Shown piece by piece: positions 34,968-45,295 of a stretch of 64,000 bases of DNA. Within the stretch, counting starts at the first letter, position 1, and each line of letters opens with the position of its first letter. Source of the stretch: Rhizobacter sp. Its GTDB lineage: Bacteria > Pseudomonadota > Gammaproteobacteria > Burkholderiales > Burkholderiaceae_C. Under the pieces are notes generated by a model. It made no database searches, was not told where the DNA came from, and saw nothing but the letters and a program-made list of their open reading frames with translations. The position numbers and the translations under genes are program-made. The DNA lies in assembly GCA_025350965.1 (NCBI GenBank), contig JANXWV010000027.1, positions 1 through 64,000 of the forward strand. Reading direction: 5' to 3'.

Positions 34968-35207
34968 ATGGGTTCATTCAGCGTCTGGCATTGGCTGATC
35001 GTGTTGTTGATCGTCGTGCTCGTGTTCGGCACCAAGAAGCTCAAGAACATCGGAGCCGACCTCGGCGGTGCGGTGAAGGGCTTCAAGGATGGCGTGAAGG
35101 ACGGCAACGCCTCAGCCAATGAGGCGGCCACGCCGGCGGCGCAGGTCACCTCGCACAAGGCGAACGACGCGAACACCGTCGACGTGGAAGCGAAGACCAA
35201 GTTGTGA
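34968..35207 (+). CDS. tatA: Sec-independent translocase subunit TatA
   Basis: 79 residues. One N-terminal membrane helix ([20 protein letters not shown]) followed by the amphipathic helix [16 protein letters not shown] and an acidic flexible tail, the normal TatA layout. A GGAG ribosome-binding site lies before ATG 34968, and a -10-like TAGAAT lies at 34924-34929. TatA forms the pore-associated oligomer of the twin-arginine exporter with TatB and TatC encoded next. Confidence 0.95.
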   Translation: MGSFSVWHWLIVLLIVVLVFGTKKLKNIGADLGGAVKGFKDGVKDGNASANEAATPAAQVTSHKANDANTVDVEAKTKL

Positions 35208-35272
35208 TCGGCGTCCGAGACGGCGTGCGCCACTTGGCGCGACAAGTTGCCCTGGTGCGCCCGCGCTGACCC

Positions 35273-35761
35273 ATGATTGATTTCGGCTTCGACAAGATCG
35301 CGCTCATCGGCGCCGTGGCGCTGATCGTCATCGGCCCCGAGAAGCTGCCACGCGTTGCCCGCACCGTGGGCCACCTGATCGGCAAGGCGCAGCGCTATGT
35401 GGCCGACGTGAAGGCCGAGGTCAACCGCTCGATCGAGCTCGATGACCTGAAGAAAATGAAGACCGAGTTCGAGGACGCGGCCCGTGGCGTCGAACAAGCG
35501 GTGAACAACGAGATCCACCAGACCGCGAGCAGCGTGCAGTCGTCGTGGAACGACGCCACCTCAGGCGGCTGGCTGGCGAACAGCGGCCAGCACGAAGGCT
35601 GGTCGCCAGCTCCACCGAGCTACAAGCACCCGAAGAAGAAGTGGCGCCTCAAGCGCGGCGCCATGCCGCAGTGGTACAAGCAGCGCCACGGCATCCGTGG
35701 CAAGGCGCAGTCGGGCGCGGCGCGCGTGGCGCGCTTCCGCCCGCCGCGCGCGTCGGCCTGA
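35273..35761 (+). CDS. tatB: Sec-independent translocase subunit TatB
   Basis: 162 residues. N-terminal [23 protein letters not shown] is the TatB signature with Glu8-like and GPEKLP residues; a long amphipathic helix follows and then a basic C-terminal tail ([20 protein letters not shown]). That Pro/Trp/Arg-rich tail is longer than in E. coli. With TatC it binds the signal peptide. About 65 bases separate it from tatA, 7 from tatC. Confidence 0.94.
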   Translation: MIDFGFDKIALIGAVALIVIGPEKLPRVARTVGHLIGKAQRYVADVKAEVNRSIELDDLKKMKTEFEDAARGVEQAVNNEIHQTASSVQSSWNDATSGGWLANSGQHEGWSPAPPSYKHPKKKWRLKRGAMPQWYKQRHGIRGKAQSGAARVARFRPPRASA

Positions 35762-35768
35762 TCTCCGC

Positions 35769-36560
35769 ATGAGCAGCGAAGACCCGAAGCCCGACGAACT
35801 TGCGGGCACCGAGCAGCCCTTTGTCTCGCACCTGATTGAACTGCGCGACCGGCTCGTCAAGGCCTGCATCGCCATCGGCGTGTGTTTCGGCGTGCTGATG
35901 GTGTGGCCGGGCGCGGCAGGCCTGTACGACCTGCTGGCGCTGCCGCTGGTCGAGCACCTTCCCAAGGGTGCCACGCTGATTGCCACGAGCGTGATCAGCC
36001 CATTTCTCGTTCCGCTCAAGATCACCTTGATGGCGGCCTTCCTGGCGGCCTTGCCAGTGGTGCTGTACCAGGTGTGGGCGTTCGTGGCGCCGGGGCTCTA
36101 CACGCACGAGAAGAAGCTGGTCTTGCCGCTGGTGGTGTCGAGCACCTTGCTCTTCTTTCTGGGCGTGGCGTTCTGCTACTTCTTCGTCTTCGGCAAGGTG
36201 TTCACGTTCATCCAGAGCTTCGCGCCGAAGAGCATCACCGCCGCCCCGGACATCGAGGCCTACCTGAGTTTCGTGCTCACGATGTTCATCGCATTCGGGG
36301 CGTCGTTCGAGGTGCCGGTGGTCGTGGTCGTGCTCGCCCGCATGGGCCTCGTCAGCATCGAGAAGCTCAAGGCTTTTCGCAGCTACTTCATCGTGCTGGC
36401 GTTCATCATCGCGGCCGTGCTGACACCGCCCGACGTGGTGTCGCAACTGGCGCTCGCCATCCCGATGGTGCTGCTCTACGAAGTTGGCATCTGGGCGGCG
36501 CAGATCTTCAACAAGCACACGCAGGCCCCGGCCGAAGAGACGACGCCACCCGCCGCGTGA
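35769..36560 (+). CDS. tatC: Sec-independent translocase subunit TatC
   Basis: 263 residues with six membrane segments. Landmarks: PFVSHLIELRDRLVKACIAI at the N-terminus (signal-peptide site with its Glu), VLYQVWAFVAPGLYTHEKK, FVLTMFIAFGASFEVPVVVVVL, YFIVLAFIIAAVLTPPDVVSQ. It is the receptor of folded Tat substrates. ATG 35769 is 7 bases after tatB; the open frame beyond it lies inside tatB. Candidate local substrates are the Rieske protein and perhaps the TlpA-like and His-rich proteins. Confidence 0.96.
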   Translation: MSSEDPKPDELAGTEQPFVSHLIELRDRLVKACIAIGVCFGVLMVWPGAAGLYDLLALPLVEHLPKGATLIATSVISPFLVPLKITLMAAFLAALPVVLYQVWAFVAPGLYTHEKKLVLPLVVSSTLLFFLGVAFCYFFVFGKVFTFIQSFAPKSITAAPDIEAYLSFVLTMFIAFGASFEVPVVVVVLARMGLVSIEKLKAFRSYFIVLAFIIAAVLTPPDVVSQLALAIPMVLLYEVGIWAAQIFNKHTQAPAEETTPPAA

Positions 36561-36573
36561 GCCGGTTGCCCGC

Positions 36574-37746
<1,173 letters not shown>

Positions 37747-37843
37747 GGTGATGCTTGAAGCCTTGCAAAGTGATCAGAGTGAGTGGAATTATCCGCCCCG
37801 GCTCGGCGCATGTGGGGTGCTCCGGCGCTGGCCACAATAGCGC

Positions 37844-38896
37844 ATGGAATCAACCCGGCAGAGCCTGATGGCGGTGACGATGGGCGATGCGTGCGGCATC
37901 GGCCCGGAGACCATCGCCAAGCTGTTTCGCACACCCGTGGCGGCAGGCTGCGTCGTCATCGGCGACGTGGCCGTGATGCGCCGTGCGTCGGCGCAGACGG
38001 GCGGCCTGCTCGCGGTGGCCGAAGTGGCCGACCGCGACGAGGCCTTGCACACGCCGCCGAACTGCATCCCGGTGTGGCCCGTGCCTGGCTTGACGGGCGG
38101 TGTGGTGCAGGCGCCGCAGGGCCGCATCGACGCGCGCGCCGGGGCGGCTGCGGCGGCGTGCATCAAGCGTGCGGTCGAGCTGGCGTTGGCCGGGCAGGTG
38201 GCCGGAATAGTGACCGCGCCGGTGAACAAGGAAGCACTCGCAGCCGCCGGCGTGCCGTACCCCGGCCACACGGAAATGCTGCAGGCGCTGGCTCACCCGG
38301 GCGGCCCAAAGCCTGCTGTGCGCATGATGTTGGCCAACGACGAACTGCGCACGGTGCTCGTCACGATCCACATGGCGCTGCGCGACGCCATCGATGCCGT
38401 CACGTTCGACAGCGTGCTGGCCACCATCCGCATCGCCCATGACAGCGCGCTGCGCTTCGGTATGCCGGCGCCGCGCATTGCGGTGGCCGGCCTCAACCCG
38501 CATGCCGGCGAGGGCGGCTTGTTCGGGAGCGAGGAGGTGACGATCATCGGCCCGGCCGTTCAGGCGGCGCGTGCACTGGGCATCGATGCGCAGGGCCCGT
38601 TCGCGCCCGACACGGTGTTCATGCGCGCCCGCCAAACGGCCGAGCACCCAGGCGAGTTCGACATCGTGGTCGCAATGACACACGACCATGGCCTCATCCC
38701 GGTCAAGTACCTCGGGGTCGAAGAAGGTGTGAACGTGACGCTCGGTTTACCGTTCGTTCGCACCAGCCCCGACCACGGCACGGCATTCGACATCGCGGGC
38801 ACGGGCCGGGCCGACCCGCGCAGCCTGATGGCCGCGCTGCGCATGGCGCGCCGTCTTGCGCACGCCTCTGCTCACCAGGCAACGTCAGACCTTTGA
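37844..38896 (+). CDS. PdxA family 4-phospho-hydroxythreonine dehydrogenase
   Basis: 350 residues. The family core is visible: VTMGDACGIGPETIAKLF, TAPVNKEALAAAGVPYPGHTEML, VTIHMALRDAIDAV, GLNPHAGEGGLFG (metal-site His region), and HDHGLIPVKYL with GTAFDIAGTG near the end. The first motif reads GDACGIGPE rather than the GDPAGIGPE usual in biosynthetic PdxA, which points to the PdxA2-type subgroup that works in sugar-acid or hydroxythreonine catabolism. No ksgA or surA, the usual PdxA neighbours, is present. The last codons overlap DUF1631 on the other strand by 12 bases. Confidence 0.85.
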   Translation: MESTRQSLMAVTMGDACGIGPETIAKLFRTPVAAGCVVIGDVAVMRRASAQTGGLLAVAEVADRDEALHTPPNCIPVWPVPGLTGGVVQAPQGRIDARAGAAAAACIKRAVELALAGQVAGIVTAPVNKEALAAAGVPYPGHTEMLQALAHPGGPKPAVRMMLANDELRTVLVTIHMALRDAIDAVTFDSVLATIRIAHDSALRFGMPAPRIAVAGLNPHAGEGGLFGSEEVTIIGPAVQAARALGIDAQGPFAPDTVFMRARQTAEHPGEFDIVVAMTHDHGLIPVKYLGVEEGVNVTLGLPFVRTSPDHGTAFDIAGTGRADPRSLMAALRMARRLAHASAHQATSDL

Positions 38897-41503
38897 AGGC
38901 GCCTTGAGCGCGGCGAGCTGCTTTCGGGCCCGGTGCGTGGCGCGCTCCATCAGGTAGCTGCTCTCGACCGCGCGCATCCTGCCGGTCTCGCACATGCGGG
39001 CGACCATCCGCGAGGTCATCGAGATGGTTTCCTGGTGCTTGCGCCCGGTGGTGAAGACGAAGAAGCTGCGGCCGGCGCTGACGTGCGCGAGGCGCACTTT
39101 CTGCCATTCGTCCTTCAGGTGCATCTGGTAGGCGAAGCCAAGCTTGATGTGGTCGATGAGCTGCGCGCCGCGCGTGGGCTCGGGCTCGCTGCCGGCGTCG
39201 TCGAGGTTCAGGTCCAGGCCGAGGTCAAGACCAGCCGACGACCCCGTGTCCGCGGCGGTTTCAGCGTCGGCCTGGGCGGCGCTGCTGAGGTCGATGTCGA
39301 TGTTGCCCGACCAGTCGACCGCCGATTCTTCCACCAGCCCGACGCGCCGGGCTTCTTCGGGCGTAAAGCGGCGCGCTATCACGTCGGCGGCTACCTCAGG
39401 CACGGCGTCGGCCGACGAAAGTGTTTCCGACCCCGGAACAGCGATGTTGAACACCGTTTCGAGCTGCTTGACCATCATGTTGTGGTCGAGCTCGGACAGG
39501 GGCTGGCCTTTCAACGATTCGGCGTGCGCGGGCAGCAACTTGCCGAAGAACTCGCGCTGCGCGGCCTCGGGCCAGCCGATCAGTTGCAGGCCTTCGTTCA
39601 GGTCCTTCATCAACGGCGGCAGCTGCATCAGGAACTTCTTGCGCAGGGCTGGAGAGCCCTTGGGCTGCACGCTCATCACCAAGTCGCGCCCGACCCGGCG
39701 GTAGCGCTGGGCTCGGTCGGAATCGGCACCGTCGCGGCTGGCCGCCAACACCAGCGCCTGGCTCCAGACCTGCGGGAGGAAGTCGCTCAGGTAGGCGGGC
39801 AGGGCCATCGGGGCGAGTGCGGCGCGCAGCTGCATCATGTAGCGCTGCTGCAGGCGCAGCTCCGACTCCTTGCTGTTCAGCGTGTCGGCGGCGCCTTGCT
39901 TGTGCGCCTCGACGTGTGTCTGGTCGGCGATGAAGGCTTCGAGCGCTGCGAGCTTCGCGCCGTAGACCTCGACCTGGTCGAAATCGCCCTCGACGATCTC
40001 CTGGACGAGCTCGCGAACGCGGGCCAGGAAAGGCTTGCCCGGGCCATCGTCGAAGTCGTCGAAGGCACACGCGAGGGAGGCGATGCGGTTCACGAAACGC
40101 CGCACCGGGTGGCGGCGCGACGAGAAGAACGTGGCGTCGTTCAGCGCCACGCGCAGCACCGGCAACTGCAGCCGCGCGATCTGCCGTGCCATTTGCGGCG
40201 GCACCCGGGTGTCGGAGAGGATCTGGTCGAACAAGCTGCCGACCACATCGATCACCATGTGATCGAGCTTGCCGCCCGAGGCCTGCACCAGCTCTTCGCG
40301 GTGGGCGCGGATCAGGTTCACGGCCATCAAGCCGGTCAGACCGTCCGCGCCGGGCGGGCTGGAGGCCGCTGCCGCCTGCAGCGGCGCGCCGATGTTGGCG
40401 TGGCCGCCGGACGCGCCGTAGGAGCTGGGCTGCGCCCCCCCGTCGGCGCCAGCGCCGCTGTGGCGCGGGATGGCATCGAACTCGCCCGGCCGGCTTGAAA
40501 TGGCAGTCAGCCGGCGCAGCAGTGCCATCAATTGCATGTCGGCCTGGGTCGCCAGCGTACCGGGGCCGGATCGGCCACCGCCTCCGCCATGACTTGATCC
40601 GCCACGATTTAAGCCACCGCCACCGCCACCGCCACCGCCACCGTATCGGCCCGGTCCGGAGTTCTGTGGGACCTGCCCGCCGCCTCCGCCGCTGCGGCCG
40701 CTGCCGCGCGTGCCGCTCGCCGTGTGAGTGTCGCCGCTGTCGAATTCGCCGGCACCGGACGATGCATCCAGTTCGCCGGCCTGGCTGTTCCGGGCCGAGT
40801 TGAGGGACGCATAGCCCGAGGTATTGCCGCCAAGCTGGTTGCCGGGCCCTTCGACGGTACGTACCGTCAGCGTCACGGGCCGTATGCCGCGGGACTTGAG
40901 GCCATCCACGATCTGCCGGTAGCACTCGGGCATCGTGCGGGCCATGGCTTGGCCAAGTTCGCGGGCGAGCAACTTGCGCGTGTCCGCCTGCTCCGACACG
41001 GACTCGATGGCGCGGTAGAGCGCTGCGCCTAGCGACTCGGCGCGCAACGGGTTGCGGTCCATGTCGGCGTGGCCGGTGTTCAGCAGCGAGCCCATGTAGG
41101 CGGCGAGTTCACGCAACTCGGGCTCGCAGGCATGCGAGATCATCTGCCCGATGCGGTCGGAGAACATGCGTTCTTCCATTTCGCTGTCGTCGACGAGGCT
41201 CAGGGTCTGCCATTCGGCCGAAGACAGCGCGCGCCGCTTGTCGGTGCGCGGCGCGAGGTCTTGTTCTACCTTGTCGCGCAGGGTGTCGGCAAAGCTGCGG
41301 TGAAAACCGCCCATGTTGCGCCGCAGGTCGAATTGCGACGAGATGAGCAGGTCGCGCTCGGCGATCCGCCCGCTGCTTTGCGCCATCGCGCCGAGGCTTT
41401 CCGATACGCGTTCGGCGGCCGACGCCACAGATGTTCGGATCTGTGCGGTGGCTGCTTCGAGTGCGGCTTGCAGTCGGGGTTCGATCGCTGTCATCTCGGG
41501 CAC
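38885..41503 (-). CDS. DUF1631 family protein
   Basis: 872 residues, a large cytoplasmic protein with no signal. The N-terminal part is helical (EPRLQAALEAATAQIR...). Around residues 255-310 there is a Ser/Gly-rich low-complexity tract ending in a run of ten glycines, encoded by (CCACCG) repeats. The helical DUF1631 core follows (GAHREELVQASGGKLDHMVIDVV-type region, FLARVRELVQEIVEG, LMQLPPLMKDLNEGLQLIGWP). The C-terminus contains a PilZ-like stretch (LAHVSAGRSFFVFTTGRK). PilZ domains bind c-di-GMP, but the binding residues are not obvious here. Function unknown; many database copies bear a wrong thymidine-phosphorylase label. Confidence 0.82.
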   Translation of the reverse strand: MPEMTAIEPRLQAALEAATAQIRTSVASAAERVSESLGAMAQSSGRIAERDLLISSQFDLRRNMGGFHRSFADTLRDKVEQDLAPRTDKRRALSSAEWQTLSLVDDSEMEERMFSDRIGQMISHACEPELRELAAYMGSLLNTGHADMDRNPLRAESLGAALYRAIESVSEQADTRKLLARELGQAMARTMPECYRQIVDGLKSRGIRPVTLTVRTVEGPGNQLGGNTSGYASLNSARNSQAGELDASSGAGEFDSGDTHTASGTRGSGRSGGGGGQVPQNSGPGRYGGGGGGGGGGLNRGGSSHGGGGGRSGPGTLATQADMQLMALLRRLTAISSRPGEFDAIPRHSGAGADGGAQPSSYGASGGHANIGAPLQAAAASSPPGADGLTGLMAVNLIRAHREELVQASGGKLDHMVIDVVGSLFDQILSDTRVPPQMARQIARLQLPVLRVALNDATFFSSRRHPVRRFVNRIASLACAFDDFDDGPGKPFLARVRELVQEIVEGDFDQVEVYGAKLAALEAFIADQTHVEAHKQGAADTLNSKESELRLQQRYMMQLRAALAPMALPAYLSDFLPQVWSQALVLAASRDGADSDRAQRYRRVGRDLVMSVQPKGSPALRKKFLMQLPPLMKDLNEGLQLIGWPEAAQREFFGKLLPAHAESLKGQPLSELDHNMMVKQLETVFNIAVPGSETLSSADAVPEVAADVIARRFTPEEARRVGLVEESAVDWSGNIDIDLSSAAQADAETAADTGSSAGLDLGLDLNLDDAGSEPEPTRGAQLIDHIKLGFAYQMHLKDEWQKVRLAHVSAGRSFFVFTTGRKHQETISMTSRMVARMCETGRMRAVESSYLMERATHRARKQLAALKAPSKV

Positions 41504-41647
41504 GCAGGTGCTGCATCTGCAGCCCCCAAGGCGTTACGGCCTTCAGAGTATGAGAAAAAAGCGAAGTATGGGCCTAAATGTGAGCCCGAGAAGAACGCCA
41601 AATCCGACGTTTGCACGCTTGCGCCGGCCAGCCGCCGGCGCGGGCGA

Positions 41648-42076
41648 TCACTTCTTCAGGCTGTCGCGAATTTCGCGCAGCAGAACCACGTCTTCCGGCG
41701 TGGCGGGAGCAGGTGCCGGTGCTTCCGCCTTCTTCATCCGGTTGATCTGCTTGACCATCATGAACACGATGAAGGCAAGGATGATGAAGTTGACGGCCAC
41801 AGTGATGAAGTTGCCGTAGGCGAGAACCGGAACGCCGGCCTTGGTCAAGCCCTCAAGCGTCATCGGACCGGCGTAGTTGGCCGGGGGGGCGCTGAGCGCG
41901 ATGAAATAGGTCGAAAAGTCCAGGCCGCCGAAGATCTTGCCGACGATCGGCATGATCAGGTCCTTGACGATCGAATCGACGATCTTGCCGAACGCTGAGC
42001 CGATGATGACACCCACGGCCAGGTCCATCACGTTGCCCTTCAGGGCGAAATCCTTGAATTCGGATGAGAAGCTCAT
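41648..42076 (-). CDS. mscL: Large-conductance mechanosensitive channel
   Basis: Pressure-release channel of the inner membrane. 142 residues. The cytoplasmic S1 helix and first membrane helix read [20 protein letters not shown] then [10 protein letters not shown], and the second membrane helix is [23 protein letters not shown]. The C-terminal bundle is preceded by a [15 protein letters not shown] linker. Divergent from petA; the 249 bases between (42077-42325) hold both promoter regions and nothing else clear. Bases 41504-41647 downstream show no gene. Confidence 0.96.
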   Translation of the reverse strand: MSFSSEFKDFALKGNVMDLAVGVIIGSAFGKIVDSIVKDLIMPIVGKIFGGLDFSTYFIALSAPPANYAGPMTLEGLTKAGVPVLAYGNFITVAVNFIILAFIVFMMVKQINRMKKAEAPAPAPATPEDVVLLREIRDSLKK

Positions 42077-42325
42077 GTCTGTTGCCTCGGGTCGCGCACT
42101 TGTGCGCGCTGGTTGTGTGTGCCCGCATCAATTCCGCTGCTGGTGCGGGCTGTGCGGGGGTGGGGTGCGAAGTATTCCTGAGCGAAGCAGCAAGTCAATG
42201 CGTCGTTCGTGCCGTTGTGTCAATGTGCCGCAGGGTGTGGCGAGTGGCCCGATGCGCATGGCGGCTTGACTCGTCCAGTAGAATCTTGGGTTGACCCTGA
42301 TTTAAAGTTTTGTCCGAGGAATCTC

Positions 42326-42925
42326 ATGAGTGACCCCCAGATCGACAGCGGCAAACGCACCTGGATCATCGCTTCCAGTTGTGCCGGTGTTGTGGGCGCT
42401 GGCTTCGTTGCCGTGCCCTTCGTCAGCAGCTTCGAGCCGTCCGAGCGTGCACGCGCTGCCGGTGCGGCCGTCGAAGTGGACATCGCCGATCTGAAGCCCG
42501 GCGAGAAGAAGACCGTCGAGTGGCGCGGCAAGCCGGTCTGGATCATCAAGCGCACTCCCGAGCAACTGGCGGAATTGCCCAAGGTCGATGCCTTGCTTGC
42601 CGACCCGAATTCGGCACGCAAGCCCGATGAACTGACGCCGCCCTATGCGCGCAATGAAGGCCGCTCGATCAAGCCCGAAATCCTGGTGGCGGTGGGTATC
42701 TGCTCCCACCTTGGCTGCTCGCCTTCCGACAAGTTCACCCCGGGCGCACAGGCCTCGCTGCCCGACAACTGGGCCGGCGGCTTCCTGTGCCCGTGCCACG
42801 GCTCCACGTTCGACATGGCCGGCCGCGTGTACAAGAACAAGCCCGCGCCCGACAACCTGGAAGTGCCGCCGCACATGTACCTGTCGGACACACGTATTCT
42901 GATCGGCGAAGACAAGAAGGCCTGA
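42326..42925 (+). CDS. petA: Ubiquinol-cytochrome c reductase iron-sulfur subunit
   Basis: Rieske protein of complex III. 199 residues. N-terminal Tat-like signal anchor (KRTWIIASSCAGVVGAGFVAVPFV) and the soluble domain with 2Fe-2S ligands in CSHLGCSPSD and FLCPCHGSTFD. Start ATG 42326 (MSDPQIDSGKRTW) is preceded by GAGGAA. It is first in petA-petB-petC; gaps are 51 and 41 bases. A -10-like TAGAAT stands at 42279-42284 with no convincing -35. Confidence 0.97.
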   Translation: MSDPQIDSGKRTWIIASSCAGVVGAGFVAVPFVSSFEPSERARAAGAAVEVDIADLKPGEKKTVEWRGKPVWIIKRTPEQLAELPKVDALLADPNSARKPDELTPPYARNEGRSIKPEILVAVGICSHLGCSPSDKFTPGAQASLPDNWAGGFLCPCHGSTFDMAGRVYKNKPAPDNLEVPPHMYLSDTRILIGEDKKA

Positions 42926-42976
42926 GCACCGCCCACCTCAGGTATCGACAAGGCATCTCCCGGAGTTCGAGAAATC

Positions 42977-44377
42977 ATGGCCGTCTACAAGGAAGCGCCC
43001 GCCAACGCCACGGCGCCGCAGAAACTGCTGAACTGGGTCGACAACCGGTTCCCGCTGAGCAAGCTCTACAACGAGCACGTTGGCGAGTACTACGCCCCGA
43101 AGAACTTCAATTTCTTCTATATCTTCGGCTCGCTGGCCATGCTTGTGCTGGTGATCCAGATCACCACCGGCATCTTCCTCGTGATGCATTACAAGCCCGA
43201 CGCGAGCCTTGCGTTCGCGTCGGTCGAGTACATCATGCGCGACGTGCCGGGTGGCTGGATCATTCGCTACATGCATTCGACTGGCGCGAGTGCGTTCTTC
43301 ATCGTCGTGTACCTGCACATGTTCCGTGGGCTCATCTACGGCAGCTATCGCAAACCGCGCGAGCTGGTGTGGATCTTCGGTTGCGGCATCTTCCTGTGCC
43401 TGATGGCCGAAGCTTTCATGGGCTACCTGCTGCCGTGGGGTCAGATGAGCTACTGGGGCGCGCAGGTGATCGTGAACCTGTTCGCCGCCGTTCCTTTCGT
43501 CGGCCCCGACCTGGCGCTGCTGATTCGGGGTGACTATGTAGTGGGCGACGCCACGTTGAACCGCTTCTTCAGCTTCCACGTGATCGCCGTGCCGTTGGTG
43601 CTGCTGGGCCTGGTGGCGGCGCACATCATCGCGCTGCACGAGGTGGGGTCGAACAACCCCGACGGTGTCGAGATCAAGGCCAAGAAGAACGAAAAGGGCG
43701 TGCCACTCGACGGCATTCCGTTCCACCCGTTCTACACCGTGCACGACATCTTCGCGGCGAGCGTCTTCCTTCTGATCTTCAGTGCGGTCGTGTTCTTCGC
43801 GCCTGAAGGCGGCGGCTACTTCCTCGAATACAACAACTACATCGAAGCCAACCCGCTGAAGACTCCAGCGCACATCGCCCCGGTGTGGTATTTCACGCCG
43901 TTTTATTCGATGCTGCGCGCAACGAATGATCTGCTCGTCAACGTGCTCTGCGTGATCCTCGCTGCGGCCGGTGTGATGGGCCTGGTCAAGGGCGGCTTCA
44001 ACGCAATGGGCAAGATTGCCCTGGCGATCGGCGTGATCGTCGCGGTTTTCCTGCTCAAGACCTTTGACGCCAAGTTCTGGGGCGTGGTGGTGATGGGCGG
44101 CGCGGTCATCATCCTTTTCTTCCTGCCGTGGCTTGATCGCAGCCAGGTCAAGTCGATCCGCTACCGGCCCGATTGGCACAAGTATGTGTACGGCGTGTTC
44201 GTGTTCTTCTTCCTGGTGCTGGGCTACCTTGGTGCGCAGCCTCCTTCCGACGTGGGCAACTACGTCTCGCAGGTCGGCACGCTGCTGTACTTCGGTTTCT
44301 TCTTGTTGATGCCCTGGTGGAGCCGCCTCGGCCACTTCAGGCCCGTGCCCGACCGCGTGACGTTTGCTGCCCACTGA
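42977..44377 (+). CDS. petB: Cytochrome b subunit of the bc1 complex
   Basis: 466 residues, about eight to nine membrane helices. Landmarks: WNFFYIFGSLAMLVL-type helix A, GWIIRYMHSTGASAFFIVVYLHMFRG with heme-ligating His residues, MGYLLPWGQMSYWGAQVI, FFSFHVIAVPLVLLGLVAAHI with the second His pair, and the quinol-site PEWY-equivalent PVWYFTPFYSMLR. The C-terminal extension with two more helices fits proteobacterial cytochrome b. PVWY replaces the usual PEWY, a known variation among beta- and gammaproteobacteria. Confidence 0.96.
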   Translation: MAVYKEAPANATAPQKLLNWVDNRFPLSKLYNEHVGEYYAPKNFNFFYIFGSLAMLVLVIQITTGIFLVMHYKPDASLAFASVEYIMRDVPGGWIIRYMHSTGASAFFIVVYLHMFRGLIYGSYRKPRELVWIFGCGIFLCLMAEAFMGYLLPWGQMSYWGAQVIVNLFAAVPFVGPDLALLIRGDYVVGDATLNRFFSFHVIAVPLVLLGLVAAHIIALHEVGSNNPDGVEIKAKKNEKGVPLDGIPFHPFYTVHDIFAASVFLLIFSAVVFFAPEGGGYFLEYNNYIEANPLKTPAHIAPVWYFTPFYSMLRATNDLLVNVLCVILAAAGVMGLVKGGFNAMGKIALAIGVIVAVFLLKTFDAKFWGVVVMGGAVIILFFLPWLDRSQVKSIRYRPDWHKYVYGVFVFFFLVLGYLGAQPPSDVGNYVSQVGTLLYFGFFLLMPWWSRLGHFRPVPDRVTFAAH

Positions 44378-44418
44378 TGCGGCCGCACCGCACCCAGACC
44401 GCCAGAGCCCACACACCC

Positions 44419-45186
44419 ATGAAAAAGTTCTTTGTAATACTGTTGGTTTCGCTTGGCTGCCTCGGCGCCGCACAGGCCAACGAAGCGGGCTTCCCGCTCG
44501 ATACCTTTCCGGTCGAGAAGATGTCCGATATGGCGTCGCTGCAGAACGGCTCCAAGCTGTTCGTCAACTACTGCCTGAACTGCCATGCTGCCGCTTACAT
44601 GCGCTACAACCGAATGAGGGATTTCGGTCTGACCGAAGACCAGATCAAGAAGAACCTGCTGTTCGCGAGCGACAAGGTCGGCGACACGATGAAGGTTGCG
44701 CTGGACGCGAAGCAGGCCAAGGAATATTTCGGTGCACAGCCGCCTGACCTGTCGGTCATCGCCCGATCGCGTGCCGGCCCCGGCGGCAGTGGGGCCGACT
44801 ACCTCTACACGTATCTGCGCTCGTACTACCGAGACGAAACCAAGCCCACCGGCTGGAACAACCTTGTCTATCCGAACGTGGCCATGCCCCACGTGCTGTG
44901 GGAATTGCAGGGTCAGCGCACGGCGAAGTTCGTGGATGAGAAAGACCATCACAACCCGAACCTCGTGATCCACAAGTTCGAAGGCTACGAGCAGCTCACG
45001 CCGGGTAAGCTCGACGAACATGCCTTCAACGAAGCGGTCGGCGACCTCGTAGCCTACCTTCAGTGGATGGGTGAGCCGGCCCAGGCGCAGCGCGCGAAGA
45101 TCGGCGTGGGTGTGCTCATCTTCCTCGGCCTGCTCACCGTGTTTACCTGGAGGCTCAACGCCTCGTACTGGAAAGACGTGAAGTGA
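44419..45186 (+). CDS. petC: Cytochrome c1 of the bc1 complex
   Basis: 255 residues. Cleavable Sec signal (MKKFFVILLVSLGCLGAAQA), then heme-binding YCLNCHAAAYMRYN near residues 51-64 (CxxCH), and the distal Met region VAMPHVLWELQG. The C-terminal anchor IGVGVLIFLGLLTVFTWRL holds it in the inner membrane. Transfers electrons from the Rieske protein to soluble cytochrome c. ATG 44419 begins the signal; the open frame upstream is inside petB. It is the last gene of the operon, and sspA follows after 109 bases. Confidence 0.97.
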   Translation: MKKFFVILLVSLGCLGAAQANEAGFPLDTFPVEKMSDMASLQNGSKLFVNYCLNCHAAAYMRYNRMRDFGLTEDQIKKNLLFASDKVGDTMKVALDAKQAKEYFGAQPPDLSVIARSRAGPGGSGADYLYTYLRSYYRDETKPTGWNNLVYPNVAMPHVLWELQGQRTAKFVDEKDHHNPNLVIHKFEGYEQLTPGKLDEHAFNEAVGDLVAYLQWMGEPAQAQRAKIGVGVLIFLGLLTVFTWRLNASYWKDVK

Positions 45187-45295
45187 GCTTCTCTCGGCCC
45201 GCTGCCTGACCACGGCAACAGGCCTCTCGCGCTCCGGCCAAACGGCGCCGGGCGCACCGACTTTTGATGATCTGCCCCCACAAGGAGCCACCGCC

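Noticed and set aside
42256-42284. Promoter before petA from TTGACT and TAGAAT
   Set aside because: The two boxes are only 7 bases apart, too close for a sigma-70 promoter; only the -10-like box can be noted.
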